From the NCBI RefSeq assembly GCF_004791165.1, contig NZ_SRUZ01000003.1:682001-746000 (forward strand): 64,000 nt of DNA, written 5' to 3'. The translations under genes were made by a program, and so were the position numbers. Shown piece after piece: positions 52,336-62,313 of the stretch (position 1 is the first letter of the stretch; each line of letters begins with the position of its first letter). The stretch comes from Mesorhizobium sp. M8A.F.Ca.ET.218.01.1.1. GTDB lineage: Bacteria; Pseudomonadota; Alphaproteobacteria; Rhizobiales; Rhizobiaceae. The notes beneath the pieces were generated by a model, which saw only the letters and a program-made list of their open reading frames with translations, was not told the origin of the DNA and did no database searches.

Positions 52336-52968
52336 CTAGGTCCGGGCATCGCGCCTGCCGCGCAGTCTTATGACAATGACGGCCACGATGATCGCCGCCG
52401 CTATGGCCGCCATCACCGCCAGCCCGAACAGGCTGGTCGCGTCGAGTTCGGGCAGGCTGTCGGCCCCTTTCGCCACCAGCCAACCAGGCGACAGCACGAC
52501 CGGCGCCCAGATGATCGCCGACAGGATGTTGGCGATCTGGAAGCGGCGTCGGTTCATGCCCATCATGCCCGCGACCAGCGGTACGGTGGCGCGGACCGGG
52601 CCGAAAAAGCGGCCGACGAAAACCGCGGCGAAACCGTAGCGATGGAAGAACAGGCGCGCCCTGGCGATCTCGCGGCGATAGCGGTTGAGCGGCCATTTGT
52701 GGACGACGCCGCGCCCAAGCCATTTGCCGAGAAAATAGGAGATGGTGTCGCCGAGCGCCGCACCGATCATCGCGGCGAGGAGAACGGGCAGGGGTTGGAC
52801 GATACCGGCGCCCACCAGGCCGCCGACGATGATCAGCACCGTGGTGCCGGGCAACAGGATGCCGACCAGCACCAGCGATTCGCCGAAGGCCAGCAGCCCG
52901 ACCACGAGGCCCGCCCAGGCCTGATGGTTCTCGATGAAACAAACGCTTTGGTCGATGAACGACTGCAC
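52336..52968 (-). CDS. DedA family membrane protein
   Basis: A 210-residue inner-membrane protein of the DedA/SNARE-associated family: GLLAFGESLVLVGILLPGTT, AALGDTISYFLGKWLGRG, FVGRFFGPVRATVPLVAGMM. DedA proteins are proton-linked flippases, for example for undecaprenyl phosphate, and support envelope integrity. The neighbour UppP (about 2 kb away) works on the same carrier. Converges with the NAGPA gene. Confidence 0.92.
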   Translation of the reverse strand: MQSFIDQSVCFIENHQAWAGLVVGLLAFGESLVLVGILLPGTTVLIIVGGLVGAGIVQPLPVLLAAMIGAALGDTISYFLGKWLGRGVVHKWPLNRYRREIARARLFFHRYGFAAVFVGRFFGPVRATVPLVAGMMGMNRRRFQIANILSAIIWAPVVLSPGWLVAKGADSLPELDATSLFGLAVMAAIAAAIIVAVIVIRLRGRRDART

Positions 52969-52992
52969 GCAAGCTCCTTTTGAAAGTGTTCC

Positions 52993-53067
52993 TCAGCTGC
53001 CGCTGTCGAGCAGGCTTCTGAGTTCGTCGAGCTTGTCGTTGACGAGCCAGCCGCGTGGCCCGGCGCC
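52993..53067 (-). pseudogene. Possible gene remnant (C-terminal fragment)
   Basis: Read leftward, a frame encodes GAGPRGWLVNDKLDELRSLL, then DSGS and a stop, a coding-like amphipathic tail with no start and a stop codon (TGA) just upstream. It resembles the short helical tail of SHOCT-type proteins. No full gene surrounds it. Weak evidence. Confidence 0.25.
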
Positions 53068-53294
53068 TTTTCAAGAATTTTGGGAACGCCGGCGCAAACG
53101 CCGCATACCGTTCTCAACAGCCACATCATGGCGCTGTCAAGGCTTGGCCGGCCCGCCGCCGGCGACTGTCTGAAAGGGGCCACAGCTATGGTAAAAAACT
53201 TGATTCAAACTTTATTGGTAATTTCTCGTTCATAACTGGTCTGGTTGTCCGTCGGCCGTCGCCTTCGGTCTGTTGTGTTTGAGTACAGGTCCAG

Positions 53295-54368
53295 ATGCGG
53301 TTATCAGGCGTCATCAGTTTCGTGATCGCATCGCTGTGCCTTGCCGGCTGTTCGTCGACGTCGGGCATGGACGCGCTCGACATGCAGAAGCCATCCAATG
53401 AAACGACCAGTTCGGTGGTGCGGCCAAGCGCGCCGATCGCGTCCGTTCCGGTGGCCAGGGCAAACGCGGCGCGCAAACGGGTTGAGGTTGCGTCCGCGGA
53501 CGACACCGCTCGCCCCTTTGGCCTGGCGGAGGAAGAGACGGTGGCGTTTCCCGCACCCGAACTGCCAGACAGTGTCGAGCCGCCGATCGAGGAGGCTGCC
53601 CTGGTGTCGCCACCGAAGCTGTTGTCGCGGGCGGCACCGGCCATGCTCGCAGGACCGGTCACGCGCTACGGCTTCCGCGATGCCAAGCCGATCAATTTCG
53701 GCCGCTCGTCGCCCCGTCACCTTGCCGTGCACGGTGTCGACGTGTCGCGCTGGCAGGGCGACGTGAACTGGGAAAAGCTGCGCGCCCAGGGCGCCAACTT
53801 CGCCTACATCAAGGCAACCGACGGCGGCGACCATCTCGATCCGATGTTTATGAAGAACTGGCGCGGCGCGCAGGCCGCCGGGCTGAAGCGTGGCGCCTAT
53901 CATTTCTTCTACTGGTGCCGTACCGCTGGCGAACAGGCCGACTGGTTCATCCGCAACGTGCCGAAGATCGATGGTGCGCTGCCGCCGGTGATCGACGTCG
54001 AGTGGAACGGCGACTCCAGCTGCCAGCGCCGGCCGTCGCGCGAAAAGGTGCTGGAGAAGATGCAGGTGTTCATGGACAAGCTGGAGCGTCACTACGGCCA
54101 GCGGCCGATCATCTACACGTCGCCCGACTTCTATCGCGACAACCTTCAGGGCGCCTTCCCGGACTATCCCTTCTGGCTGCGTGCCGTGGCCCGGCATCCG
54201 TCGAAGGTCTATCCCGATCGCAAGTGGCTGTTCTGGCAGTATTCCGGCTCCGGCCTGTCGCATGGCGTGACCGGTCGCATCGACCTCAACGTCTTCCATG
54301 GCGATGAGCGGCAATGGCGCGCCTGGGCCGGCGGTGGCGGCCGGCAGATGATGGCTGACGCGGACTAG
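53295..54368 (+). CDS. GH25 lysozyme, lipoprotein
   Basis: A 357-residue secreted lysozyme. The signal MRLSGVISFVIASLCLAGCS carries lipobox LAGC (lipidated Cys19). A 120-residue linker, rich in Pro, Ala and Glu, precedes a glycoside hydrolase 25 domain from about residue 140: HGVDVSRWQGDVNWEKLRAQ (catalytic Asp), PPVIDVEWNGDSSC (catalytic DxE), GQRPIIYTSPDFYRDNL. It cleaves peptidoglycan. Likely anchored in the envelope, for cell wall remodelling or competition. No neighbouring immunity gene is obvious. Confidence 0.92.
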   Translation: MRLSGVISFVIASLCLAGCSSTSGMDALDMQKPSNETTSSVVRPSAPIASVPVARANAARKRVEVASADDTARPFGLAEEETVAFPAPELPDSVEPPIEEAALVSPPKLLSRAAPAMLAGPVTRYGFRDAKPINFGRSSPRHLAVHGVDVSRWQGDVNWEKLRAQGANFAYIKATDGGDHLDPMFMKNWRGAQAAGLKRGAYHFFYWCRTAGEQADWFIRNVPKIDGALPPVIDVEWNGDSSCQRRPSREKVLEKMQVFMDKLERHYGQRPIIYTSPDFYRDNLQGAFPDYPFWLRAVARHPSKVYPDRKWLFWQYSGSGLSHGVTGRIDLNVFHGDERQWRAWAGGGGRQMMADAD

Positions 54369-54377
54369 GCAGCGCGA

Positions 54378-54527
54378 CTAATGGGCGCGCGAGCCGGAAG
54401 CTTCGCCGCGGGGCGCCTTGCCCGAGTGCCGGCGCGATTCGTCGAACGTGGCGAAGGCCAGAATCCCGGAAAATAAGCCGAAGCTGATCAGGACCGCCGC
54501 GATAACCATGATGTCGTAGCTGGGCAC
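54378..54527 (-). CDS. Small single-helix membrane protein (49 aa)
   Basis: A 49-residue protein: one transmembrane helix (IMVIAAVLISFGLFSGILAF) and a basic tail (ESRRHSGKAPRGEASGSRAH). GGAGA lies about seven bases before the GTG at 54527; a longer frame from ATG 54554 (MAIIKRRTDV) has no such site. Positioned between the lysozyme gene and its decayed copy. Function unknown. Confidence 0.55.
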   Translation of the reverse strand: MPSYDIMVIAAVLISFGLFSGILAFATFDESRRHSGKAPRGEASGSRAH

Positions 54528-54701
54528 GTCCGTTCTCCGTTTGATGATTGCCATTGCCGGAGAAGACAGGATGAACGCAGGCAGGGCCTTGATCTGAGTC
54601 AACCAAGCCATTGAGGCGGCGCGCGATCCATTCATTGCTGCGATGGACAGACCTGGATTCGAATGCCCGGACCGTCGCCATGCGTCCGTTCAAGGCAATC
54701 C

Positions 54702-54805
54702 CACCGGGGTAACGAGCGGAGATGGCGCGCCTGGGCGGGCGGCGCGGGCCGGCAGATGATGGCCGACGCGGATCAAAGCGCTGGTTCGGATTCTTATTGC
54801 AGCTG
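54702..54805 (+). pseudogene. Decayed 3' end of a second GH25 lysozyme gene
   Basis: 54714-54772 matches 54306-54364, the last 59 bases before the end of the lysozyme gene, at 52 of 59 positions without gaps. In the corresponding frame it encodes NERRWRAWAGGAGRQMMADA against DERQWRAWAGGGGRQMMADA. The frame runs on a little (to a stop near 54805) but has no upstream lysozyme domain. It is a remnant of a tandem duplication or recombination. Confidence 0.75.
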
Positions 54806-54982
54806 AGCGCTGCGGCTGTTGCGTTCCTCGCTCAGCCGCAGCGCCGTCCTCAACCCCATGATCTCGGAAATCGCCGCGTCGATCATGGCCAGAAGCGTCA
54901 GCGTGTCGTGCTGGCTTGGATCGGCCCTGACATAGGCAAGCTGGTTCACGATGTCCTTGTCGTCGTCGGCTTCGTCGTTCAT
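54794..54982 (-). CDS. Small acidic protein (62 aa)
   Basis: A 62-residue protein: MNDEADDDKDIVNQLAYVRA, DPSQHDTLTLLAMIDAAISE, IMGLRTALRLSEE. GGGAGA precedes the ATG at 54982. The much longer frame upstream on this strand is a shadow of the DUF3592 gene. No family recognised; soluble, helical. Confidence 0.6.
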   Translation of the reverse strand: MNDEADDDKDIVNQLAYVRADPSQHDTLTLLAMIDAAISEIMGLRTALRLSEERNSRSAQLQ

Positions 54983-55168
54983 GTCCGTCTCCCGACTTGC
55001 AGCCTCGCGAAAGTTCCCGGCCCTTTTTAAGCCGATCGCCTCAGTCGTCAAATTACGCTTCAGCAATTCAGTGCGCGTGAGGCGCCGGCATTGGTGTTTT
55101 GCGAATAAGCGAGACATTGCCGCCGCGGTGCTGTCTAGTGCCGGTTCCTGTACTCCGGGGGGATCAGG

Positions 55169-56125
55169 GTGGAGCTCCAATTTCTGCTTGTCGGATTTGC
55201 CTGCGCGGTCGCCGGCATGTTGTCGTTCATCACCTTCGTGAAATGGCGGGAGGTGCAGGCCCTCAGCCACTGGTTGCCGACGCCGGGAAAGATCATTTCG
55301 TCGCGCGCCGAGGCGCGTGAGGTGAGAGTCTCGGGCGTTGGCCCGGACAGCAATGACACCACCGAAATCCGCAATTTTCCGGCGATCACCTTCGAATACA
55401 AGGTGGGCGGCAAGACATTTCGCGGCTCGCGTTACAGTGTGAAAGAGAATTTGGGAAATTTCGAAGTCGCTGAAACCCTGGCGCAGTTTCCGCGCGGCGC
55501 CGAGGTGACTGTCTTTTACAATCCGGCCGATCCGAGCAAGGCGGTGATCGAGCGCACCTTTCCCGATGGCGCCTTCAAATTCATGGCCAAGCTGTCGGCG
55601 GGACTGGTGATCGGCACAGTGGTTCTGGTGTTTTCCGTTGGCGGCGTCCTGGAGGGGATCAGGCCGCATCTGGCCAAGCCGCAGAATCTCGGGGCGGCGG
55701 CGCTGCTGTTGTTCATGGGCCTGTTCGTCCTGCGCATGGGTTTCGCCCAGAAGGCGCTTGCCAGGCAAGCGGTGCAATGGCCGGTCGCCGCCGGCCGCAT
55801 CGATGCGTCGGGCCTGCAGACGATCCGCGCCAATGGCAGCTATCGCTGGCGCACCGTCTTTCGGTCGCGCATCGTCTACAGCTATGGCGTCGCCGGACAG
55901 CGCTACAGCGCCGATCGTGTCACCTTCGGCGTCAGCGTGACGGCCTCGCTGCCCGGCCTCGTCAGCGGCCAGGCCAGGCGCTATGCCGAAGGCAGCAAGG
56001 TCGACGTGCACTATGACCCGGCCAATCCCGCCTCGGCGGTGCTCGAATGCCGGGTGCGCGGGCTCTGGCTGCTGTGGGTTTGCTCGCTGGGCTTTCTCGG
56101 CGCCGCCGCCTGGCTGGTCGTTTGA
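55169..56125 (+). CDS. DUF3592 membrane protein (tandem domain)
   Basis: A 318-residue membrane protein. Two DUF3592 units: HWLPTPGKIISSRAEAREV, FEYKVGGKTFRGSRYSV and ADPSKAVIER; then VQWPVAAGRIDASGL, FRSRIVYSYGVAGQRYSADR and VLECRVRGLWLLWV. Helices at about 3-22, 141-165, 172-190 and 297-316. The fold (a beta domain in the cytoplasm or periplasm bracketed by helices) is of unknown function. It starts at GTG 55169 after a GGGGGATCAGG stretch. Confidence 0.82.
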   Translation: MELQFLLVGFACAVAGMLSFITFVKWREVQALSHWLPTPGKIISSRAEAREVRVSGVGPDSNDTTEIRNFPAITFEYKVGGKTFRGSRYSVKENLGNFEVAETLAQFPRGAEVTVFYNPADPSKAVIERTFPDGAFKFMAKLSAGLVIGTVVLVFSVGGVLEGIRPHLAKPQNLGAAALLLFMGLFVLRMGFAQKALARQAVQWPVAAGRIDASGLQTIRANGSYRWRTVFRSRIVYSYGVAGQRYSADRVTFGVSVTASLPGLVSGQARRYAEGSKVDVHYDPANPASAVLECRVRGLWLLWVCSLGFLGAAAWLVV

Positions 56126-56155
56126 GGCGCGCCTGCTTTCATGACGAGGCATTCA

Positions 56156-56677
56156 ATGATCACTGGCAAACCGGCCTTGTTCTTCCTGGCTCTGCTCGGC
56201 GCCGTGCAGGCAGCGAGCGCAAAAGAGTGTCTGTTGAGCCACGCCACCTATCGCGAGCCGCGTTCGGGTGCGGTCATGCAATTCCGGCCGCTCCACAATG
56301 AGCCGGCAGCGCTGACGGCCGAAGTGTTTTCGCTGACCGTGCCGAAGACCGATATAAGCCTGCCGGCCGACATCACCTGGACCAATGGCAGGAATTCATT
56401 TCCGCTCGGCACTATCCGCCACACCTGCACCGACGACGACCGCGAGGCGGGGCTGGAGGATGGCAGCGGGCTGTGCCGGATATGGATAGGCCAGGTCTAT
56501 GCCTTGACCGGAGGCGGCGCCGAGCAGCTTAACTCGCGCGAAGCGACGCCGGCGCCGAAAGGGCTGTTGCTGCCTGATTTCGGCGCTGCTTTCACCGAAT
56601 TTGCCGACTTCGCCAAAGCCAATCGGAACGGCTCGGCATGGGACGCCTTCACTTTGGCGGGATGCAGCGATGAATAG
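56156..56677 (+). CDS. Secreted hypothetical protein
   Basis: A 173-residue exported protein. Signal peptide MITGKPALFFLALLGAVQAA, cleavage near ASAKE. Cysteines (KECLL, RHTC, GLC, LAGC) suggest disulfides. No family recognised. The start at 56156 is preceded by CGAGG; the ATG 15 bases earlier has no ribosome site. Its last bases overlap the start of the next gene, so the pair is coupled. Confidence 0.7.
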   Translation: MITGKPALFFLALLGAVQAASAKECLLSHATYREPRSGAVMQFRPLHNEPAALTAEVFSLTVPKTDISLPADITWTNGRNSFPLGTIRHTCTDDDREAGLEDGSGLCRIWIGQVYALTGGGAEQLNSREATPAPKGLLLPDFGAAFTEFADFAKANRNGSAWDAFTLAGCSDE

Positions 56678-57296
56678 CGTCATGAGATCGTTCGCTTGGG
56701 CCTGCGCGCTGTTTGCATCAGCGACGATATCAGCTGCAGCACATGCGGATGAGCCCGCGCCGTCGCGCCCGCCGATCGACAAATGCGTCTGGGAAAAAAT
56801 GACCGACAAGACGGTCGGGCTGGCCGCCTGGGTGCAGCGCTGCGATTTCGGCTTCCGCCAGATCCATTTCGAATTCGTCGGCAACGCACTTGCCATCAAA
56901 TACAGCGATGGCGGTGCGGCCGATCCTCTGGTCGAGGTGTTCGACATCAAGTCAGGCGAAACCGCCGAAGCCGCAGTGCTACGCCTGTTGCTGGAAAAGA
57001 CCGACAAGGCCGTCAGCGCCCGCTGTGTGCTGGCGCCCTACACCGAGGGCACCGTGCCCGTCGGCGTCAAACGCTACACATTCAGCCCTAATGCCGCCTA
57101 TGCGAAAGAGCTGAAGGCGCTCGCCAACCCCGACGAGGTTCCCGAACCGCCTTGCGGCGACTGGGGCGAAATGCCCGACGGCATCCAGTATTTCGAGGTG
57201 CCGGCGGGTGAGGGGCGGAAAGTGCTGTTCGTCCGCATCGGCCAGGACGAGCCGTTGTTTGACGAGCAGACGTTGCGGGTGTTGCCGGCGGGTTAG
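56670..57296 (+). CDS. Secreted hypothetical protein
   Basis: A 208-residue exported protein with signal peptide MNSVMRSFAWACALFASATI and cleavage near AHADE. Mature: IDKCVWEKMTDKTVGLAAWV, RCDFGFRQIHFEFVGNALAI, CVLAPYTEGTVPVGVKRYTF, PEPPCGDWGEM, with four cysteines. I recognise no family. Overlaps the preceding gene by eight bases; a two-gene periplasmic unit. Confidence 0.72.
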   Translation: MNSVMRSFAWACALFASATISAAAHADEPAPSRPPIDKCVWEKMTDKTVGLAAWVQRCDFGFRQIHFEFVGNALAIKYSDGGAADPLVEVFDIKSGETAEAAVLRLLLEKTDKAVSARCVLAPYTEGTVPVGVKRYTFSPNAAYAKELKALANPDEVPEPPCGDWGEMPDGIQYFEVPAGEGRKVLFVRIGQDEPLFDEQTLRVLPAG

Positions 57297-57382
57297 GCGC
57301 CGGCAGTCAAAGTGCGATCAGGAGTGCCTCTTGTCTACTCCTACAATGGGAAGGGATTGGGCGCCGGATGGCGGCAGTAGCA

Positions 57383-57973
57383 TCACTGCTTTTTTGCTGG
57401 CGGCTGCCGTATCCTTAGCATTTCAATTCGTTTTGAAATTAGAGCCGCTGCCGAAGCGATATTAGTAGGAGTTCCGGTAAGCTGCGAAAGTCTGTGGATG
57501 TCTCGGCGGTACTCAAAAGCCACAAATGGCGGAACTAAGAAGTTTCTCGCGAATATATCGGCCTGATCCTCGACACTTTCGAGGGAGTTCATGTTTGTGA
57601 GTTGTGGAGTGTAGCCCAGAAGATCTTTCTGTTTAGCTCCATCTATATGCGCATGCAAAAGCAGGTGTCCTAACTCGTGCGCAAGTATTCTGCGGCACTC
57701 TTGATCTCCATCGCAAGCACTATCGTAGATTGTCTCTCTTACAAAGATGCGCGGTGGGTCATTCGTCGCATATGCGGTCTTATCCAGCTCAATATCTCGC
57801 CGAATCATCAATTTGAAATCGGGTAGAATCTCTTTCAGCTTAAATTCTAGGATTTCAATTATATCAACGTAGAGTTTGTCCGATATGCCGAACGAGCCTC
57901 TAAATTGGCGGGCACGTTCGGCGATGTCGAGTTCACTCAGCTTTTCAGAATTAAAGCGATCCAGGGACTTCAT
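57383..57973 (-). CDS. ImmA/IrrE family metallo-endopeptidase
   Basis: A 196-residue zinc peptidase: RRILAHELGHLLLHAHIDG holds the HELGH motif, and VEDQADIFARNFLVP the third zinc ligand and conserved tail. ImmA-type enzymes cleave or inactivate a partner XRE repressor, for example in phage or conjugative element induction. The adjacent XRE gene, 25 bases upstream on the same strand, is the likely partner. Base composition is clearly lower in GC than the neighbours, suggesting recent acquisition. Confidence 0.9.
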   Translation of the reverse strand: MKSLDRFNSEKLSELDIAERARQFRGSFGISDKLYVDIIEILEFKLKEILPDFKLMIRRDIELDKTAYATNDPPRIFVRETIYDSACDGDQECRRILAHELGHLLLHAHIDGAKQKDLLGYTPQLTNMNSLESVEDQADIFARNFLVPPFVAFEYRRDIHRLSQLTGTPTNIASAAALISKRIEMLRIRQPPAKKQ

Positions 57974-57998
57974 CGTATCCTCCTGGCCGCGCTGTGGT

Positions 57999-58262
57999 TT
58001 AGGCCTTCGGTCGTGGACGGGCCTCGGCGGCTACTTGCGGCTTCGGGCCGAGCATAGCGATCAGATACTCATGCGGCACCCCAAAAAGTGCCGCGAGCTG
58101 ATCCAGAATGTGATCTGTCGGCCAAATTTCCCCGTTTTCCACACTGGTGATGTACGCACTGCCTGCGCCAATGAGCTTTCCGAGTTGATTTTGTGACCAC
58201 CTCTTCTCGCGGCGGGTGCGTTCAATGAAAGCCCCGAATTTTTCTGGACTGCCGTTCTTCAT
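57999..58262 (-). CDS. XRE family helix-turn-helix regulator
   Basis: An 87-residue repressor-like protein: FGAFIERTRREKRWSQNQLG, KLIGAGSAYITSVENGEIWP form the HTH at about 9-48. The tail LAALFGVPHEYLIAMLGPK is a typical extension. It is upstream of and co-oriented with the ImmA gene, the standard two-gene cassette. No phage, integrase or toxin gene is nearby. Low GC like its partner. Confidence 0.9.
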   Translation of the reverse strand: MKNGSPEKFGAFIERTRREKRWSQNQLGKLIGAGSAYITSVENGEIWPTDHILDQLAALFGVPHEYLIAMLGPKPQVAAEARPRPKA

Positions 58263-58299
58263 GAAAGTCTCCTAGGATTCTTCGCCCGACTCTCGGTTC

Positions 58300-61200
58300 T
58301 CAGCTGCACCCGCTCGTGGCGCCGCACGTATCGCACTTCTCGCAAGTCCCGTTCCTTACCATGGTGAAATTCTGGCACTCGGAGCAGGAATTGCCGGTGT
58401 AGCCCTGGAGCAATGACTTGGCGCGGCGGTCGGCCGCGAGTTTCTTCGCCTCGGCTGCTTCCTGGGCCGCCGTGTCGGTGAACAGCGCCGCGGTGGTATC
58501 GGTCGAGGCATCGGAGGCCGCTTCCTCGAAGGCGATGTCCTCGGCCAGTTCCTTGGCCCGCTCCTCATAGTCGCGCTTGTAGGCGATCGCCTCGTCGCTC
58601 GCCGGCTTCAACGCCAGCACGTTGGAGCCGGAGAAGGCCGTCGGCGCCGAGCGGGTAGGGCTGCCGGAGCCGGCAAAGCCCTTCGGCTCGCTGCCGCTTG
58701 CCCTCGACACCAGCTTCACCGGCGAGCCGCGGGTCAGGCCCTTGGAGACGGCGTCGGTCTTGCCTTCGCTGATGCCGCGGCCAAGCGCTGTGTTGGAGAA
58801 GTCCGACTGGTCGACATGGGCGAGATCGTTGCGGCCGAGATAGGAGATGGCCAGTTCACGGAACACGTAGTCGAGGATCGATGTCGCGCTCTTGATGGCA
58901 TCGTTGCCGATGACCATGCCGGCCGGCTCGAACTTGGTGAAGGTGAAGGCGTGCACATATTCGTCGAGCGGCACGCCATATTGCAGGCCGAGCGAGATCG
59001 CGATGGCGAAGTTGTTGAGAAGGCCACGCAGCGTGGCACCCTCCTTGTTCATGTCGATGAAGATCTCGCCGAGACGGCCATCGTCATATTCGCCGGTGCG
59101 CAGGAAGATGGTGTTGCCGCCGATCTTGGCCTTCTGCGTATAACCCTTGCGGCGGCCGGGCAGCTTTTCCTGCTCGCGCGACACACGCTCGATGATGCGC
59201 TCGACGATCCGCTCGGTGATCTGCGCCGCGCGCGCCGCCGCCGGTGCCTGGATCAACTGCTCGACCGCATCGTCCTCGTCCTCCTCGCCATCGGCGAGCA
59301 GCGAGGCATTGAGCGGCTGCGACAGCTTCGAGCCGTCGCGGTAGAGCGCGTTGGCCTTCAGCGCCAGCTTCCACGACAGCATGTAGGCGCTCTTGGCGTC
59401 CTCCACCGTCGCGTCGTTCGGCATGTTGATGGTCTTGGAGATGGCGCCGGAGATGAAGGGCTGTGCCGCCGCCATCATCTGGATGTGGCTGTTGATCGAA
59501 AGCGAGCGCTTGCCGATCTTGCCGCACGGGCTGGCGCAGTCGAATACGGCGAGGTGTTCGGCCTTGAGGAAAGGAGCGCCTTCCAGCGTCATCGCACCGC
59601 AGACATGGATGTTGGCGGCCTCGATATCCTTCCGGGAGAAACCCAGCGCCGGCAGCATTTCGAACGAGAAGTCGTTGAGCTGCTCGTCGGTGAAGCCAAA
59701 AGTCTCCTTCACCCAGTCGGCGCCGAGCGTCCACTGGTTGAAGACGAACTTGATGTCGAAGGCCGACTTAAGCGCGGCATTGAGCGCCGCGATCTTGTCG
59801 TCGCCAAAACCCTTGGCCTTGAGCGAGCCGGGGTTGATCGCGGGCGCCTGGTTGAGATTGCCGTGACCGACCGCATAGGCCTCGATCTCGGCAATCTGGC
59901 TCTCGGAGTAGCCCAACGTGCGCAGCGCTTCCGGCACCGCGCGGTTGATGATCTTGAAATAGCCGCCGCCGGCGAGCTTCTTGAACTTCACCAGGGCGAA
60001 GTCGGGCTCGATGCCGGTGGTGTCGCAATCCATGACCAGGCCGATCGTGCCGGTGGGCGCGATCACGGTTGCCTGCGCGTTGCGGTAGCCATGCTCCTCG
60101 CCGAGTTCGATGGCGCGATCCCAGGCGGCCTTGGCGTGGGTGGCCAAATCCTGCTGCTTCAGGTCCGACGCCACGAGAGGCACTGGATTGACCGCGAGTT
60201 TCTCGTAGCCGTCCTTGTCGCCATAGGCGGCGCGGCGATGGTTGCGCATGACGCGCAGCATGTTCTGGGCGTTGCGGTCATAGTCCGGGAAGGCGCCGAG
60301 CTCGGAAGCCATTTCCGCCGAGGTGGAATAGGCGACGCCGGTCATGATCGCGGTCAGCGCGGCGCAGATGGCGCGGCCCTCATCGGAGTCGTAGGGAATG
60401 CCCGAGGTCATCAGCAGGCCGCCAATATTGGCATAGCCGAGGCCGAGGGTGCGGTAGTCGTAGGAGAGCTTGGCGATCTCCTTCGACGGGAACTGCGCCA
60501 TCATCACCGAGATTTCGAGAACCATGGTCCACAGCCGCACGGTATGCTCGTAGGCAGCGATATCGATCGTGCCGTCGGCATTGCGGTAGGGAAGCAGATT
60601 GATCGAGGCGAGGTTGCAGGCCGTGTCGTCGAGGAACATGTATTCCGAGCACGGGTTGGAGGCCCGGATCGCACCGGCGGAGGCGCAGGTGTGCCAGTCG
60701 TTCATCGTCGTGTTGAAATGCAGGCCGGGATCAGCGGAAGCCCAGGCGGCGTAGCCGATCTTTTCCCAGAGGTCGCGAGCCTTCAGCGTCTTCAAGACCT
60801 TGCCGTCCTTGCGGGCGGTCAGGTGCCAGTCGGCGTCGGTCTCGACGGCGCGCAGGAAATTGTCCTTCAGCGACACCGAATTGTTGGAGTTCTGGCCCGA
60901 AACGGTGAGGTAGGCGTCAGAATCCCAGTCAGTGTCGTAGGTCTTGAACGACATCGAGGTGTAGCCCTGCTTGGCGAACTGGATGACGCGGTAGATATAG
61001 TTTTCCGGCACCGCCGACTTCTTGGCCAACTTGATCTCGCGCTTCAGCGCCGTGTTGATGGTCGGATCGAAGCAGTCGTCGTCATGGCCTTCGCAATTGA
61101 CGCAGGCCTTCATGATCGCTTCGAGATGCTTCTTGACGATCTTGGAACCGGTCACCAGCGAGGCGACCTTCTGCTCTTCGTTGACCTTCCAGTCGATGAA

Positions 61201-62079
61201 TTCCTCGATATCGGGATGGTCGGCGTCGACGATGACCATTTTCGCCGCTCGGCGCGTCGTGCCGCCCGACTTGATGGCGCCAGCGGCGCGGTCGCCGATC
61301 TTGAGGAAGCTCATCAGGCCGGACGAGCGGCCGCCGCCGGACAGCTTTTCGCCTTCGCCGCGCAGCAGCGAGAAGTTCGAGCCGGTGCCGGAGCCATATT
61401 TGAACAGGCGCGCCTCGCGCACCCACAGATCCATGATGCCGCCCTCGTTGACGAGGTCATCCTGCACGCCCTGGATGAAGCAAGCATGCGGCTGCGGATG
61501 CTCGTAGGACGACTTCGACTTGGTCAGCTTGCCGGTGAAGGGGTCGACATAGAAGTGACCCTGGCTCGGACCGTCGATGCCATAGGCCCAGTGCAGGCCG
61601 GTGTTGAACCATTGCGGCGAGTTCGGCGCGACGCGCTGCGTCGCCAGCATATAGGCAAGCTCGTCGCGGAAGGCGCGCGCGTCTTCCTCCGACGCCTTGA
61701 AGTAGCCGCCCTTCCAGCCCCAATAGGTCCAGGTGCCGGCCAGCCGGTCGAAGACCTGGCGGGCGTCGATCTCGGAACCATAGCGCTCGGCTTCCGGCAG
61801 CTTGGCGAGTTCCGCTTCATCGGCGACGGAGCGCCACAGAAAGGAGGGGACGTCGTTCTCCTCGACCTTCTTCAGGCGCGCGGGGACGCCGGCCTTGCGG
61901 AAGTATTTTTGGGCCAGGATGTCCGCGGCGACCTGGGAGAACTGCGCCGGCACATCGATGTTGTCCAAGCGGAACACCACCGAGCCATCCGGATTCTTGA
62001 TCTCAGAAAGCGCCTTGCGGAATTCGATCTCCGCATAAGCAGATTGGCCTGGCTTGGTGAAACGACGCTCGATGCGCAT
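58300..62079 (-). CDS. nrdJ: Vitamin B12-dependent (class II) ribonucleotide reductase
   Basis: A 1259-residue adenosylcobalamin-dependent [23 protein letters not shown] near residue 475 holds the active site, [20 protein letters not shown] the following barrel strands. The C-terminus has the redox or zinc cysteines in [19 protein letters not shown] followed by DTCGATSGC. It makes deoxyribonucleotides and, needing B12 rather than oxygen, works with or without oxygen. The gene is preceded by a long leader and promoter with two NrdR-like boxes (62314-62358). Confidence 0.97.
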   Translation of the reverse strand: MRIERRFTKPGQSAYAEIEFRKALSEIKNPDGSVVFRLDNIDVPAQFSQVAADILAQKYFRKAGVPARLKKVEENDVPSFLWRSVADEAELAKLPEAERYGSEIDARQVFDRLAGTWTYWGWKGGYFKASEEDARAFRDELAYMLATQRVAPNSPQWFNTGLHWAYGIDGPSQGHFYVDPFTGKLTKSKSSYEHPQPHACFIQGVQDDLVNEGGIMDLWVREARLFKYGSGTGSNFSLLRGEGEKLSGGGRSSGLMSFLKIGDRAAGAIKSGGTTRRAAKMVIVDADHPDIEEFIDWKVNEEQKVASLVTGSKIVKKHLEAIMKACVNCEGHDDDCFDPTINTALKREIKLAKKSAVPENYIYRVIQFAKQGYTSMSFKTYDTDWDSDAYLTVSGQNSNNSVSLKDNFLRAVETDADWHLTARKDGKVLKTLKARDLWEKIGYAAWASADPGLHFNTTMNDWHTCASAGAIRASNPCSEYMFLDDTACNLASINLLPYRNADGTIDIAAYEHTVRLWTMVLEISVMMAQFPSKEIAKLSYDYRTLGLGYANIGGLLMTSGIPYDSDEGRAICAALTAIMTGVAYSTSAEMASELGAFPDYDRNAQNMLRVMRNHRRAAYGDKDGYEKLAVNPVPLVASDLKQQDLATHAKAAWDRAIELGEEHGYRNAQATVIAPTGTIGLVMDCDTTGIEPDFALVKFKKLAGGGYFKIINRAVPEALRTLGYSESQIAEIEAYAVGHGNLNQAPAINPGSLKAKGFGDDKIAALNAALKSAFDIKFVFNQWTLGADWVKETFGFTDEQLNDFSFEMLPALGFSRKDIEAANIHVCGAMTLEGAPFLKAEHLAVFDCASPCGKIGKRSLSINSHIQMMAAAQPFISGAISKTINMPNDATVEDAKSAYMLSWKLALKANALYRDGSKLSQPLNASLLADGEEDEDDAVEQLIQAPAAARAAQITERIVERIIERVSREQEKLPGRRKGYTQKAKIGGNTIFLRTGEYDDGRLGEIFIDMNKEGATLRGLLNNFAIAISLGLQYGVPLDEYVHAFTFTKFEPAGMVIGNDAIKSATSILDYVFRELAISYLGRNDLAHVDQSDFSNTALGRGISEGKTDAVSKGLTRGSPVKLVSRASGSEPKGFAGSGSPTRSAPTAFSGSNVLALKPASDEAIAYKRDYEERAKELAEDIAFEEAASDASTDTTAALFTDTAAQEAAEAKKLAADRRAKSLLQGYTGNSCSECQNFTMVRNGTCEKCDTCGATSGCS

Positions 62080-62310
62080 TGGTCCGATCCCTTTTGTCCA
62101 TATATAGCGCTTTCATCAGGGGATTTCTGCCCCCAAAAGACGAAACGCGCAGTCCGCCGTTTGCCGGCATTTCGAACAATGCCGGCATCTCCACTTCGCG
62201 GGCGCGGCCACGCACACGACAAATCGCCTTGCCGGGCGTTTGCCGAAGCTGCCAATCGACCCCGCGGGTCCCTCAAGACTGAATTTTTCGATTCCCTCAC
62301 CCGAGGGAAA
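62080..62310 (-). promoter_or_regulatory. Long 5' leader of nrdJ
   Basis: About 227 bases lie between the proposed transcription start (near 62306) and the nrdJ ATG. It contains a perfect hairpin (TGCCGGCAT, loop of 8, ATGCCGGCA at 62162-62187) and a smaller TTCCCTC/GAGGGAA stem at 62292-62309. No convincing B12 box was found, so a cobalamin riboswitch is not supported. The hairpin may set translation or stability. Confidence 0.45.
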
Positions 62311-62313
62311 TTC

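Noticed and set aside
52833..53183. Minus-strand extension of the dedA gene
   Set aside because: The DedA family starts at the ATG at 52968; only the small C-terminal-like remnant nearby was kept, with low confidence.
54794..56152. 452-residue frame antisense to the DUF3592 gene
   Set aside because: Only its last 62 codons have a ribosome site and protein-like composition; the rest is a shadow.
62080..62310. Cobalamin riboswitch in the nrdJ leader
   Set aside because: The leader is long enough and B12 dependence makes it attractive, but I found no good match to the B12 box; the nearest sequence (around 62180-62195) is part of a simple hairpin.
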